A DNA stretch of 32,966 nucleotides from Acidimicrobiales bacterium (lineage in GTDB: Bacteria > Actinomycetota > Acidimicrobiia > Acidimicrobiales > AC-9). The stretch lies in the NCBI GenBank assembly GCA_036491125.1, contig DASXCO010000195.1, positions 1 to 32,966 of the forward strand, in the 5' to 3' direction. The notes beneath the pieces are model-generated. The model was not told the origin of the DNA. It did not search any database and saw only the letters and a list, made by a program, of their open reading frames with translations. Shown one piece after another: positions 25,526 through 31,825 of the stretch; positions within the stretch are counted from its first letter, which is position 1; every line of letters begins with the position of its first letter. A program made the translations under genes and the position numbers.

Positions 25526-26032
25526 ATGGCCGAGGCCACGGCGCCGCTCGCGCCGCCCGACAACTGGAGGTGGGCGGCCGAGCCCGTCCCCTCCGGGCCC
25601 GCGGTGATTTTCGATATCGACGGCGTGCTCTCGGACGCCGCCAGTCGTCAGCACTATCTCGAGTCGCCCGGACGCGACTGGAACGCGTTCTTCGACGCCT
25701 GCGGAGAGGACCCCCTCATCGAGGAGGTCGACCGCCTCTTGGACCTGCTCGATCCAGAGCTGGCCATCATCCTCGTGACGGCCAGGCCCATACGGGTGCA
25801 ACCCCAGACACTGGCGTGGCTCGACCGCTACCGGATGCGCTGGGACCTGCTGGTGATGAGGGAGCTCGGCGACTACGACACTGCTCGTCACTTCAAATAT
25901 CAGGCGGTGTCCGATCTGCGGGCCTACGGATTCCGGCTGTTGCTTGCCTTCGAAGACGACCGGCGTAACCTCGAGATGTTCCGGGGAGAAGGAGTCCCGT
26001 GCCTCTACATTCACTCGGGCTACTACGACTGA
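25526..26032 (+). CDS. HAD-superfamily phosphatase, polynucleotide kinase 3'-phosphatase-like
   Basis: The protein has 168 residues. HAD motif I is FDIDGVL with D30 and D32 (nucleophile and acid/base), motif II is VTARP (T85), a basic residue K124 lies in RHFKYQAV, and motif IV is FEDDRRN (E143, D144, D145). The compact layout with a short cap and the VTARP/EDDRRN pattern resembles the C-terminal phosphatase domain of T4 polynucleotide kinase and related small HAD proteins. Substrate is not known; a 3'-phosphate on nucleic acid is possible. An upstream in-frame ATG at 25463 would overlap the divergent gene start and adds unconserved residues, so ATG 25526 is preferred. A small hairpin (26033-26046) follows the stop. 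Confidence 0.72.
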   Translation: MAEATAPLAPPDNWRWAAEPVPSGPAVIFDIDGVLSDAASRQHYLESPGRDWNAFFDACGEDPLIEEVDRLLDLLDPELAIILVTARPIRVQPQTLAWLDRYRMRWDLLVMRELGDYDTARHFKYQAVSDLRAYGFRLLLAFEDDRRNLEMFRGEGVPCLYIHSGYYD

Positions 26033-26046
26033 GCCCGGGAGCGGGC
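26033..26046 (+). terminator. Small GC hairpin after the HAD phosphatase gene
   Basis: GCCCG and CGGGC form a 5-bp stem with a 4-nt loop directly after the stop codon. There is no T-run, so terminator function is only possible. The remaining 64 nt to htpX show no further clear structure. Confidence 0.25.
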
Positions 26047-26110
26047 CCGCCAGGAACGAAAGCCCTCTAGCCGACGTTCTCGGTGGGTAAGGACCTAGGA
26101 ATGGTGGTCG

Positions 26111-26968
26111 ATGGGATTTAGGAACACCCTCAAGACGTATGTGCTGCTCGCCGGCCTCGGCGGCCTGTTGGTCGTCATCGGGTTCGCCATCGGCGGGAGC
26201 GGTGGCGCGGCCATCGGCCTGGTCATCGGCCTCGTGATCACCGGCGCCTCGTACTGGTTCTCGGACACGATCGCCATCAAGGCGGCCCGGGCCGTCCCGG
26301 TCAGCGAGGCCGAGATGCCCGAGTACTACCGGGTGGTGCGGGAGCTGACCCAGCGCATGGACATGCCCATGCCCCGGCTGTACGTGACGCCCGAGATGCA
26401 GCCCAACGCCTTCGCCACCGGGCGCAGCCCCAACCACGCCGCGGTGGCCGTAACCAGAGGCATCCTCTCGATCCTCGACTGGGAGGAGCTGCGTGGCGTG
26501 CTGGCCCACGAGCTCAGCCACGTGGGGAACCGCGACATCCTGATCGGCTCGGTGGCCGCCGCGGTCGCCATGGGCATCACGTTCGTGACCCGCATCGCCC
26601 TCTGGACCACGATCTTCACCGGAGGAGACGGCGAGGGCGACGACAACATCTTCGTGCTGCTCGCCCTCGTGATCCTCGCCCCGCTCGCCGCGGGCCTGCT
26701 GCAGTTGGCCCTCACCCGCACCCGTGAGTACGGGGCCGACCGCTCGGGGGCCCGTCTGCTCGGCGACGGCGAGCCGCTGGCCCGAGCGCTGGCCAAGATC
26801 GAGGCGGGCGTGAAGGCGGTGCCGATGAACGTGGCGCCCGCTGAGGCGTCCATGTTCATCGTCAATCCGCTCTCGGGCCGCCGGGTCAACTTCGCCAACC
26901 TGTTCATGACCCACCCGCCGACCGAGCAGCGCATCGCCCGCCTCCGCTCCGGCGAGTGGCGCAAGTAA
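26111..26968 (+). CDS. htpX: HtpX-like membrane zinc metalloprotease (M48)
   Basis: The protein has 285 residues, typical for HtpX. It has two N-terminal transmembrane helices (about 8-27 and 32-50), the zinc motif HELSH at 133-137 followed by VGNRD, two more hydrophobic segments (about 144-168 and 179-200), and the third zinc ligand E206 in TREYGADRSGA. The C-terminal FMTHPPTEQRIARLR is the family ending (normally FSTHPPTEERI). HtpX degrades misfolded membrane proteins with the active site on the cytoplasmic side. ATG 26111 follows a GGTGG SD. An ATG at 26101 is out of frame and stops after six codons. It is transcribed alone and convergent with yajQ. Confidence 0.94.
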   Translation: MGFRNTLKTYVLLAGLGGLLVVIGFAIGGSGGAAIGLVIGLVITGASYWFSDTIAIKAARAVPVSEAEMPEYYRVVRELTQRMDMPMPRLYVTPEMQPNAFATGRSPNHAAVAVTRGILSILDWEELRGVLAHELSHVGNRDILIGSVAAAVAMGITFVTRIALWTTIFTGGDGEGDDNIFVLLALVILAPLAAGLLQLALTRTREYGADRSGARLLGDGEPLARALAKIEAGVKAVPMNVAPAEASMFIVNPLSGRRVNFANLFMTHPPTEQRIARLRSGEWRK

Positions 26969-26997
26969 GGCCCGCTCCAGGGGTCCCGAACAGTCGA

Positions 26998-27016
26998 GCC
27001 GGCCCGGGAGGGCGGC
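26998..27016. terminator. Possible hairpin between convergent htpX and yajQ
   Basis: GCC-G-GCCC and GGGC-GGC can pair with one bulged base around a GGGA loop. It lies in the 63-nt gap between the two convergent genes. No T-tract; weak evidence. Confidence 0.25.
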
Positions 27017-27031
27017 CGCCAAGGGTGAGGC

Positions 27032-27520
27032 TCAGTCCCTGAAGTTGGAGAACTGGAGGGGAATCCCGAAGTCCTCGCCCTTCACGGCGGCGATCACGGT
27101 CTGAAGGTCGTCCCGCTTCTTGCCCGAGACGCGCAGCTGGTCGCCTTGGGCCTGGGACGTGATGCCCTTGAGCTTCAGGTCCTTCACGAAGCGGTTGAGG
27201 CGGCGGGCGTGATCGGCGGAGATGCCGGCGTTGATGGTGATCGACTGGCGGACCGCCCCCTTCGCCGCCTCCTCCACCTTGCCCGAGGCCAGCGCCTTGA
27301 GCGAGACCTGCCGCCGCACGAGCTTCTCCTCCAGCACCTGATGGAGGGCCCGCAGACGGTCCTCGGTGGACGAGCGCAGCCGGAGCTCGCGCTCGGCCAG
27401 CTCGACGCCGGACTCGGTGTTCTTGAAGTCGAAGCGGGTCGAGGCCTCCCGGTTGGCCTGGTCGACTGCGTTGCGGACCTCCTGGAAGTCGACCTCGGAC
27501 ACGATGTCGAACGTCGGCAT
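27032..27520 (-). CDS. yajQ: YajQ family nucleotide-binding protein
   Basis: The protein has 162 residues, the normal size. It starts MPTFDIVSEVDFQEVRNAVDQ, split here as MPTFDIVSEVD and EVRNAVDQA, followed by STRFDFKNTES, the family signature. The second half contains AKGAVRQSITINAGIS, DLKLKGITSQAQGDQLRVSGKKRDDLQ (as KLKGITSQAQ and LRVSGKKRDDLQ) and ends with PLQFSNFRD. Members bind nucleic acid or cyclic di-GMP and, in Xanthomonas, act as a c-di-GMP effector; the role in this organism is unknown. No SD is visible; TAGCTT lies 6 nt before the ATG, suggesting a leaderless transcript. It is divergent from tRNA-Tyr. Confidence 0.96.
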   Translation of the reverse strand: MPTFDIVSEVDFQEVRNAVDQANREASTRFDFKNTESGVELAERELRLRSSTEDRLRALHQVLEEKLVRRQVSLKALASGKVEEAAKGAVRQSITINAGISADHARRLNRFVKDLKLKGITSQAQGDQLRVSGKKRDDLQTVIAAVKGEDFGIPLQFSNFRD

Positions 27521-27526
27521 GCTCTC

Positions 27527-27532
27527 AAGCTA
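27527..27532 (-). promoter_or_regulatory. Candidate -10 box (TAGCTT) for yajQ
   Basis: On the minus strand TAGCTT is followed by six bases (GAGAGC) and the yajQ ATG. It fits TANNNT and would place the transcript start at or beside the start codon. Confidence 0.4.
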
Positions 27533-27586
27533 TCGCCCGGTCGCGTCCTCGCTGTCCAACGCGGCTGAGCAGCCAGGACGCTGCAC

Positions 27587-27592
27587 TATCGT
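27587..27592 (+). promoter_or_regulatory. Candidate -10 box (TATCGT) for tRNA-Tyr
   Basis: TATCGT lies 9 nt before the first base of tRNA-Tyr, so transcription would start within a few bases of the mature 5' end. A similar box, TATCAT in the context ACTATC, precedes the tRNA-Thr gene. No strong -35 is visible. Confidence 0.4.
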
Positions 27593-27601
27593 GCCCAGGG
27601 C

Positions 27602-27683
<82 letters not shown>

Positions 27684-27734
27684 CAACTGCTGGGACAACG
27701 TGACGAGGTGACGGCCGCGCTGAGCCGCCGGGTC

Positions 27735-27740
27735 TAAGGT
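27735..27740 (+). promoter_or_regulatory. Candidate -10 box (TAAGGT) for the RidA gene
   Basis: TAAGGT lies 8 nt before the ATG at 27749; no SD is present in CCGCCGCC. This is the same TANNNT-to-start arrangement as at hemB and yajQ. Confidence 0.35.
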
Positions 27741-27748
27741 CCGCCGCC

Positions 27749-28129
27749 ATGCGAAGGACCGTCAACGTCGAGGGGTTGTTTCGGCTGCCCGCCTTCTCCC
27801 ACGCCACCGTGGCCGGTGACCACGTCTACGTCTCCGGCGCTCTGGGAACCACGGGGGATTCGGACGAACTGGCGCCTGGCGGCACCGGGCCGGAGACGCT
27901 TCAGGCGCTGCGCAACATCGAGCGGATACTGGCGGCGTGCGAGGCGACGCTCGACAACGTGGTGAAGGTGAGCGTCTTCCTGGCCGACATGGCGACGGGG
28001 CCGGCGATGAACGAGGCCTATCTCTCGGTCTTCACGGGGGATCGTCCGGCTCGCATCACCGTCGGCGGCGTGGGTCTGGCCCTCGGAGCGGCGGTCGAGA
28101 TGGACTGCATCGCCTACCGGGGCTCCTGA
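27749..28129 (+). CDS. RidA/YjgF/UK114 family protein
   Basis: The protein has 126 residues, a complete single-domain member. RidA proteins form trimers and hydrolyse reactive enamine/imine intermediates released by PLP enzymes. Visible hallmarks are AGDHVYVSGALG near the N-terminus, QALRNIERILAACEATLDNVVKVSVFLADM (as ALRNIERIL and DNVVKVSVFL), and RPARITVGGVGLALGAAVEMD with R102 as the substrate-carboxylate-binding arginine and E117 near the active site. Whether it is a true imine deaminase or one of the other Rid subgroups cannot be decided here. It follows tRNA-Tyr by 65 nt. Confidence 0.93.
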   Translation: MRRTVNVEGLFRLPAFSHATVAGDHVYVSGALGTTGDSDELAPGGTGPETLQALRNIERILAACEATLDNVVKVSVFLADMATGPAMNEAYLSVFTGDRPARITVGGVGLALGAAVEMDCIAYRGS

Positions 28130-28136
28130 CCACCCG

Positions 28137-28154
28137 CTAGTTCCTTGTAACTAG
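28137..28154. repeat. Inverted repeat CTAGTT-N6-AACTAG upstream of the peptidase gene
   Basis: A perfect 6-bp inverted repeat with a 6-nt spacer begins 8 nt after the ridA stop. It is followed by an AT-rich stretch (TAAATATAT) that is unusual in this GC-rich window. It could be an operator or a weak terminator for ridA, with the AT-rich stretch a promoter for the secreted peptidase. Confidence 0.45.
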
Positions 28155-28231
28155 TAAATATATCCCTCGGGCGGGTGAAAATCGCTGGACCAGGCCAACA
28201 GTGGGGGCACCGACGAGGAAAATCGGACACA

Positions 28232-29074
28232 ATGCCGAAACAGGTGCCCATGTTCTCCGTGCGCCGTGCCACCGTCCTTTCCGTGCTGCCTCTGATGGCA
28301 GCCCTCTTCGCAGCGTCGCCAGCTGGACCCGCCACCGCAGCGGGTGCAACCACACCGGCCAAGTACCACCGCCTCCTCATCCCCTTCGGAGCGAACAAGT
28401 CCAACAACTGGTCCGGCTACAACCAGGGGACTGTGGAGCAGGGGAGCAAGTTGTTCAGCCAGATCTCAGGGGACTGGACGGTTCCCACAGCCACCCAGCA
28501 CAAGGCAGGGGAGGCGGAGAACTCCTCGAGCTGGATCGGCATCGGCGGTGGCTGCGTCGACGCCACGTGCACCGTCCCCGACTCCACCCTGATCCAGACG
28601 GGCACCGAGCAGGATGTCGCCGCCGACGGCACACCGAGCTATTCGGCCTGGTGGGAGATCATCCCCGCACCGAGCCTGACGATCAGCACCATGAGCGTCC
28701 ACCCCGGTGACCACATGCACGCCAATATCTCCGAGCTCGTGCCCCTGACCGAGGTGTGGACGATCACCATCCAGGACGTCAGCACCGGTCAGACCTTCAC
28801 CCAGACGGTGCCCTACCCCTCGACCCATCTGACGGCCGAGTGGATCACCGAGACCCCGACCCTGATCAGCACGAGTGGCACGAGCCTCGCGGCGATGCCC
28901 AACCTGTCGGGAGCGTCCTTCTCGTCGGCCAAGACGAACTCGGCCCCCGCCGGCTTGAAGCCCTCCGAGGAGATCCAGCTCGTGAACACGAGCGGCCAGG
29001 TCCTGGCGACGCCCTCGGCACCCAACGGCACCGCCGACGGGTTCAACGTCTGCACGTACGCCACGAGCTGCTAG
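28232..29074 (+). CDS. Secreted G1-family (eqolisin-like) glutamic peptidase
   Basis: The protein has 280 residues. Residues 1-37 form a Sec signal peptide: basic VRR at 10-12, hydrophobic TVLSVLPLMAALFAA, likely cleavage near ATAA-G. The mature part matches the peptidase G1/A4 fold: SNNWSGY at 57-63, GDWTVPT at 80-86, SSWIGIGGG at 99-107, LIQTGTEQ with candidate catalytic Q122, YSAWWEIIP at 137-145, and TAEWITETPT with candidate catalytic E203. The Gln/Glu pair defines the family of pepstatin-insensitive acid peptidases first known from fungi. Cys pairs (C108/C113 and the C-terminal VCTYATSC) may form disulfides. The start is uncertain: ATG 28232 or ATG 28250; an upstream ATG at 28175 spoils the signal peptide. 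It is a single gene closed by a strong hairpin. Confidence 0.85.
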   Translation: MPKQVPMFSVRRATVLSVLPLMAALFAASPAGPATAAGATTPAKYHRLLIPFGANKSNNWSGYNQGTVEQGSKLFSQISGDWTVPTATQHKAGEAENSSSWIGIGGGCVDATCTVPDSTLIQTGTEQDVAADGTPSYSAWWEIIPAPSLTISTMSVHPGDHMHANISELVPLTEVWTITIQDVSTGQTFTQTVPYPSTHLTAEWITETPTLISTSGTSLAAMPNLSGASFSSAKTNSAPAGLKPSEEIQLVNTSGQVLATPSAPNGTADGFNVCTYATSC

Positions 29075-29099
29075 CAGTTCCCGCCCTACCCCTTGTCTT

Positions 29100-29130
29100 C
29101 GTCGGCCCGGCCAATATGGCCGGGCCGACG
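29100..29130 (+). terminator. Perfect 14-bp hairpin after the G1 peptidase gene
   Basis: CGTCGGCCCGGCCA and TGGCCGGGCCGACG are exact complements around a 3-nt ATA loop. It begins 26 nt after the peptidase stop and is followed by TCGTTGT, a weak T-rich stretch. This is the strongest hairpin noticed in the window and very likely ends the peptidase transcript. Confidence 0.8.
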
Positions 29131-29164
29131 TCGTTGTAGGGGCCGTGCGCGACCACCAGGTCAG

Positions 29165-29246
29165 GTTGGGGTAACGTAACCTAACCGTAATGCGGGCGTC
29201 GGCCCCTGGCCGGTGCCAGCGAGGGCCGGATGTGGGCTTGGCTTGA
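29165..29246 (+). promoter_or_regulatory. TAAC-repeat region with possible leaderless leader ORF before mptB-like gene
   Basis: GGTAAC-GTAACC-TAACC-GTAAT contains TAAC three times plus TAAT at 5-6 nt steps. TAACCT lies 7 nt before an ATG at 29190 that opens an 18-codon frame (MRASAPGRCQRGPDVGLA) ending with TGA at 29244-29246. This frame is the same as that of the mannosyltransferase starting at 29265. It may be a leader peptide or simply the promoter and 5' leader; translation is unproven. Confidence 0.35.
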
Positions 29247-29264
29247 GCTGACAGGGCGAGGGCG

Positions 29265-30851
29265 ATGCGACAGCTGTGGGCGGATCCAGGACGCCGGGCA
29301 CGACCGGGCGACGGCGATGTGCAGGCCGACGCGGCCTCGGATCCGCAGCCCCCCAGCCTCGTTCGCCCCGCGATCCTCGGCTTCCTCGCCACCACCGCCA
29401 TCACCATCGGGGCGTCCCAGCCCGCCTCGCCCTTCACCCTCAAGCAGCCCGGCGCCTGGTACTTCGGCATCCCGGATCCGGGCGGGCACGCCGAGGGGCT
29501 GCTCCTCAGCCTGGTGCTGGTGTTCGCCGGGATGATGGTGCTCTCCAGGATCTGGTACGACCTGGCCCGACTGCTCAAGCGCCAGAGCGGCGTGCCGGTG
29601 AAGAAGCTGGCTGTCATCTTTGCCATCTGGGTGCTGCCACTGCTCGTGGCGCCCCCCCTGTTCAGTCGCGACGTGTACAGCTACGCCGCCCAGGGGGACA
29701 TGGTCACCCACGGGATCACCCCCTATCAGTACGGCCCGAGCACGCTGGGCGCGGGCCCGTTCGTGACGAACGTGGACCCGCTGTGGGGCAACGCCCCTGC
29801 GCCCTATGGTCCGGTCTTCCTGCGGGTCGACGGCCTGCTCGTCAATGTCACCGGCCACAACCCGCTGGCGACCGTGGTGGGCCTGCGCCTGTTGGCCCTG
29901 GTGGGTGTCATCCTCATGGCCGTCTTCATCCCCAAGCTGGCCGAGGCCTACGGACGTGATCCGGCCAGCGCGTTCACCCTCGCCGTCCTCAATCCGATCA
30001 CCCTCCTCCACCTCGTCGGGGGCGCCCACAACGACGCCCTGATGCTCGGTCTGCTCGTCGCGGGCCTGGCCCTGGCCAAACGTGGAAGACCCGTGCTGGG
30101 CATCGTGATCTGCACCCTTGCCGCCGCCATCAAGGTCCCTGCCGCGGTCGGCATCCTCTACATCGGATGGGACTGGCTGGGGACCGATGTGCCGTGGCGA
30201 GAACGGGTCCGACCCCTGTTCACCGCCGCCCTCCTCGCCGGGGGGGTGATGGCCGTGCTGGCCAACGTGACCGGCATGGGATGGGGCTGGGTGACATCCC
30301 TCGGCACTCCTGACGCCGTCCGCTCGATGATCGCTCCCTCGACCTTCCTCGGCACGTGGGGCGGGCACCTGTCCCACGCCCTGGGCGTGGGGCCGAGCCC
30401 GCATGCGGTTCTCTCGATGGCGCGCGGCCTCGGGTTGGTCGCCGCCGGCGTGGCCGGGGCGGTCCTGTTCCTCCGGAGCCACCGGATCGGCAGCGTCCAG
30501 GCTCTCGCCTTCACCCTGCTCGCCATCGTGGTCCTGGGGCCGGTCGTGCAACCCTGGTACGTGGCCTGGGGGCTGATCGTGCTCGCTCCGGTCGCCGTCG
30601 GGCGGGCCTGGGGTGTGCTCATCGGCCTGTCGATCGGCGTCTCGTTCCTCGAGCTGCCGGGGGCTCGACTCCTGCTGGACGAGCTCAGCCGTAACAACAT
30701 CGCCTACGTCCTGTTGTCGATCGTGGCCCTACTGATCACCCTGGCGGTGACCACGCCGTTCGGCGGCGCCGTCGCCCGCGCTCGGCGCGTCCTGCTCGAA
30801 CGGATGTTGCCCCCGGCTCCCGCGCCGGAGCCGACTCAGAGCATCCGCTGA
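29265..30851 (+). CDS. MptB-like polyprenol-phosphomannose-dependent alpha-1,6-mannosyltransferase (GT-C)
   Basis: The protein has 528 residues with about 12 transmembrane helices, from about 33-50 to 480-500. The first extracellular loop has FSRDVYSYAAQGDMV (R135, D136) and VDPLWGNAPAPYGPVFL at 170-186, the signature of the MptA/MptB GT-C family, where the aspartate is catalytic. NPITLLHLVGGAHNDALM and QPWYVAWGLI are further conserved blocks. In Corynebacteriales MptB extends the mannan core of lipomannan and lipoarabinomannan using decaprenyl-phosphomannose. Here a related cell-envelope mannan or glycolipid is likely; the acceptor is unknown. ATG 29265 is preceded by GCGAGGGCG as a weak SD. 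The 3' end overlaps the convergent GNAT gene by 16 nt. Confidence 0.85.
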   Translation: MRQLWADPGRRARPGDGDVQADAASDPQPPSLVRPAILGFLATTAITIGASQPASPFTLKQPGAWYFGIPDPGGHAEGLLLSLVLVFAGMMVLSRIWYDLARLLKRQSGVPVKKLAVIFAIWVLPLLVAPPLFSRDVYSYAAQGDMVTHGITPYQYGPSTLGAGPFVTNVDPLWGNAPAPYGPVFLRVDGLLVNVTGHNPLATVVGLRLLALVGVILMAVFIPKLAEAYGRDPASAFTLAVLNPITLLHLVGGAHNDALMLGLLVAGLALAKRGRPVLGIVICTLAAAIKVPAAVGILYIGWDWLGTDVPWRERVRPLFTAALLAGGVMAVLANVTGMGWGWVTSLGTPDAVRSMIAPSTFLGTWGGHLSHALGVGPSPHAVLSMARGLGLVAAGVAGAVLFLRSHRIGSVQALAFTLLAIVVLGPVVQPWYVAWGLIVLAPVAVGRAWGVLIGLSIGVSFLELPGARLLLDELSRNNIAYVLLSIVALLITLAVTTPFGGAVARARRVLLERMLPPAPAPEPTQSIR

Positions 30852-31318
30852 AGCACGGCCACATCCAGCCAGCGGTTCAGCTTGCGGCCCACCTCCCGCT
30901 CCACCCCCACGAGCTCGAACCCACACGATCGATGGAGCGCGATGGAGGGCTGGTTGTCCCCGACGACTCGACCCACCACGGTGTGGAACCCGTGCGCCGT
31001 CGCCAGGCGGGTGAGCTCGGCCAGCAGCGCGCGTCCGACCCCCTGCGCCCGGCGCCCGCTGTCCACGTAGACCGAGTCTTCGACCGTGGTGGCGTAGGCC
31101 GGCCGGTCGCGGTAGCGCGAGAGGGACCCGAAGCCGAGCAGGGAGCTGCCGGAGGTGGCCACGATGGCCGGATAGGCCCCGGCGTGCTCGGCCAGCCAGC
31201 TTCGTTGCTCCTCCGGGCTCCGGGGAACGATGTCGAAGGTCGCCGTCGAGAGGACCTCGTGGTTGTAGATGGCCCGGATGGCCTCGGCGTCGGCCAGCGT
31301 GGAGGGCCGGATCAGCAT
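30836..31318 (-). CDS. GNAT N-acetyltransferase, phosphinothricin acetyltransferase-like
   Basis: The protein has 160 residues from ATG 31318. The sequence IRAIYNHEVLSTATFD, then PRSPEEQRSWL, YATTVEDSVYVDSGRRAQGVGRALL (the acetyl-CoA loop RRAQGVGRA), GDNQPSIALHRSCGFE and GRKLNRWLDVAVLQR follows the PAT/bar/YncA pattern closely. Enzymes of this group acetylate phosphinothricin, methionine sulfoximine or related amino acids; natural role here is unknown. A GTG at 31336 would add six residues and has an AGGA 8-12 nt upstream, so it is an alternative start; ATG is chosen because MLIRPST is the usual N-terminus. It is convergent with the mannosyltransferase gene and divergent from the tRNA genes. 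Confidence 0.85.
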   Translation of the reverse strand: MLIRPSTLADAEAIRAIYNHEVLSTATFDIVPRSPEEQRSWLAEHAGAYPAIVATSGSSLLGFGSLSRYRDRPAYATTVEDSVYVDSGRRAQGVGRALLAELTRLATAHGFHTVVGRVVGDNQPSIALHRSCGFELVGVEREVGRKLNRWLDVAVLQRML

Positions 31319-31394
31319 GTGGTCGACGTTACCCACCGTGATCGTCCTGGAGCCGGCCTCCCGTCGGCTTGGGATCGCCCGGCGGGCCGGGGAC

Positions 31395-31400
31395 TATCAT
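31395..31400 (+). promoter_or_regulatory. Candidate -10 box (TATCAT) for the tRNA-Thr/Met/rpmG unit
   Basis: TATCAT matches five of six bases of TATAAT and lies 30 nt before tRNA-Thr. The context GACTATCAT resembles CACTATCGT before tRNA-Tyr. A TTGGGA at 31369-31374 could be a -35 but the spacing (20 nt) is long. Confidence 0.4.
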
Positions 31401-31430
31401 CGGGCATCGCGGTCGGCCAGGTCCGCCACG

Positions 31431-31503
31431 GCCCCCTTAGCTCAGTCGGCAGAGCACAGCCATGGTAAGGCTGGTGTCGTCGGTTCGATTCCGACAGGGG
31501 GCT
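31431..31503 (+). tRNA. tRNA-Thr (anticodon GGT)
   Basis: The 73-nt gene has acceptor GCCCCCT/AGGGGGC, D stem GCTC/GAGC, anticodon stem CAGCC/GGCTG enclosing ATGGTAA (anticodon GGT), and T arm GTCGG-TTCGATT-CCGAC. Discriminator T; CCA not encoded. Seven bases separate it from tRNA-Met, so the two are probably co-transcribed. Confidence 0.95.
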
Positions 31504-31509
31504 CACCCT

Positions 31510-31586
31510 GGCGGCGTAGCTCAGTTGGTTAGAGCACACGGCTCATAATCGTGGGGTCGTCGGTTCGAGTCCGACCGCCGCTACCA
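31510..31586 (+). tRNA. tRNA-Met (anticodon CAT), elongator type, CCA encoded
   Basis: Acceptor GGCGGCG pairs with CGCCGCT (terminal G-T). D stem GCTC/GAGC, anticodon stem CACGG/TCGTG enclosing CTCATAA (anticodon CAT), T arm GTCGG-TTCGAGT-CCGAC, then A and CCA. The anticodon stem lacks the three G-C pairs of initiator tRNA. A tRNA-Ile with modified CAT cannot be fully excluded, but tRNA-Thr, tRNA-Met, rpmG is a common order. Confidence 0.9.
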
Positions 31587-31610
31587 GCAAACCGACAGTC
31601 ACCGGTGTGA

Positions 31611-31617
31611 AAGGAGG
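31611..31617 (+). promoter_or_regulatory. Strong Shine-Dalgarno of rpmG
   Basis: AAGGAGG is a perfect anti-16S match 6 nt before a GTG start. It decides the start of the small L33 gene. Confidence 0.85.
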
Positions 31618-31623
31618 CAGGCC

Positions 31624-31788
31624 GTGCCCAGAGCGGACAAGCGGGTGAAAGTCACCCTGGCCTGCGAGATGTGCAAGCGACGCAACTACATCACCATGAA
31701 GAACAGGCAGAATGATCGCGAGCGCATCGAGATGAAGAAGTACTGCCGATGGGATCGCCAGCACACCCTGCACCGCGAGACCCGCTGA
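31624..31788 (+). CDS. rpmG: 50S ribosomal protein L33
   Basis: The protein has 54 residues: [18 protein letters not shown], then [36 protein letters not shown]. The C14-x2-C17 pair of the zinc-binding form is present, and C40 is the third ligand. The fourth position, usually Cys in a second C-x2-C, is Asp (C40-R-W-D43). Thus it is a near zinc-type L33 with a changed ligand. The GTG start follows a perfect SD. L33 sits in the large ribosomal subunit near the E site. The gene follows tRNA-Met by 38 nt, and in many bacteria is followed directly by secE; here an ECF sigma/anti-sigma pair and tRNA-Trp intervene. Confidence 0.95.
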   Translation: MPRADKRVKVTLACEMCKRRNYITMKNRQNDRERIEMKKYCRWDRQHTLHRETR

Positions 31789-31825
31789 TGGTAACGGCAG
31801 CGGGCCTCCGGAGGTCTTAGGGGTG

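Noticed and set aside
26101-26121. ATG at 26101 as an htpX start
   Set aside because: It is out of frame with htpX and meets a stop after six codons.
30836-30851. 16-nt overlap of the convergent mannosyltransferase and GNAT genes as a sign of error
   Set aside because: Both C-termini look natural and short convergent overlaps are common in dense actinobacterial genomes.
31790-31816. ECF-type autoregulatory promoter GGTAAC-N18-GTC before the sigma gene
   Set aside because: The match to GGAAC-N16-17-GTC is poor (extra base and spacing), and GGTAAC also occurs near 29170 and 31328 without a matching -10; too weak to call.
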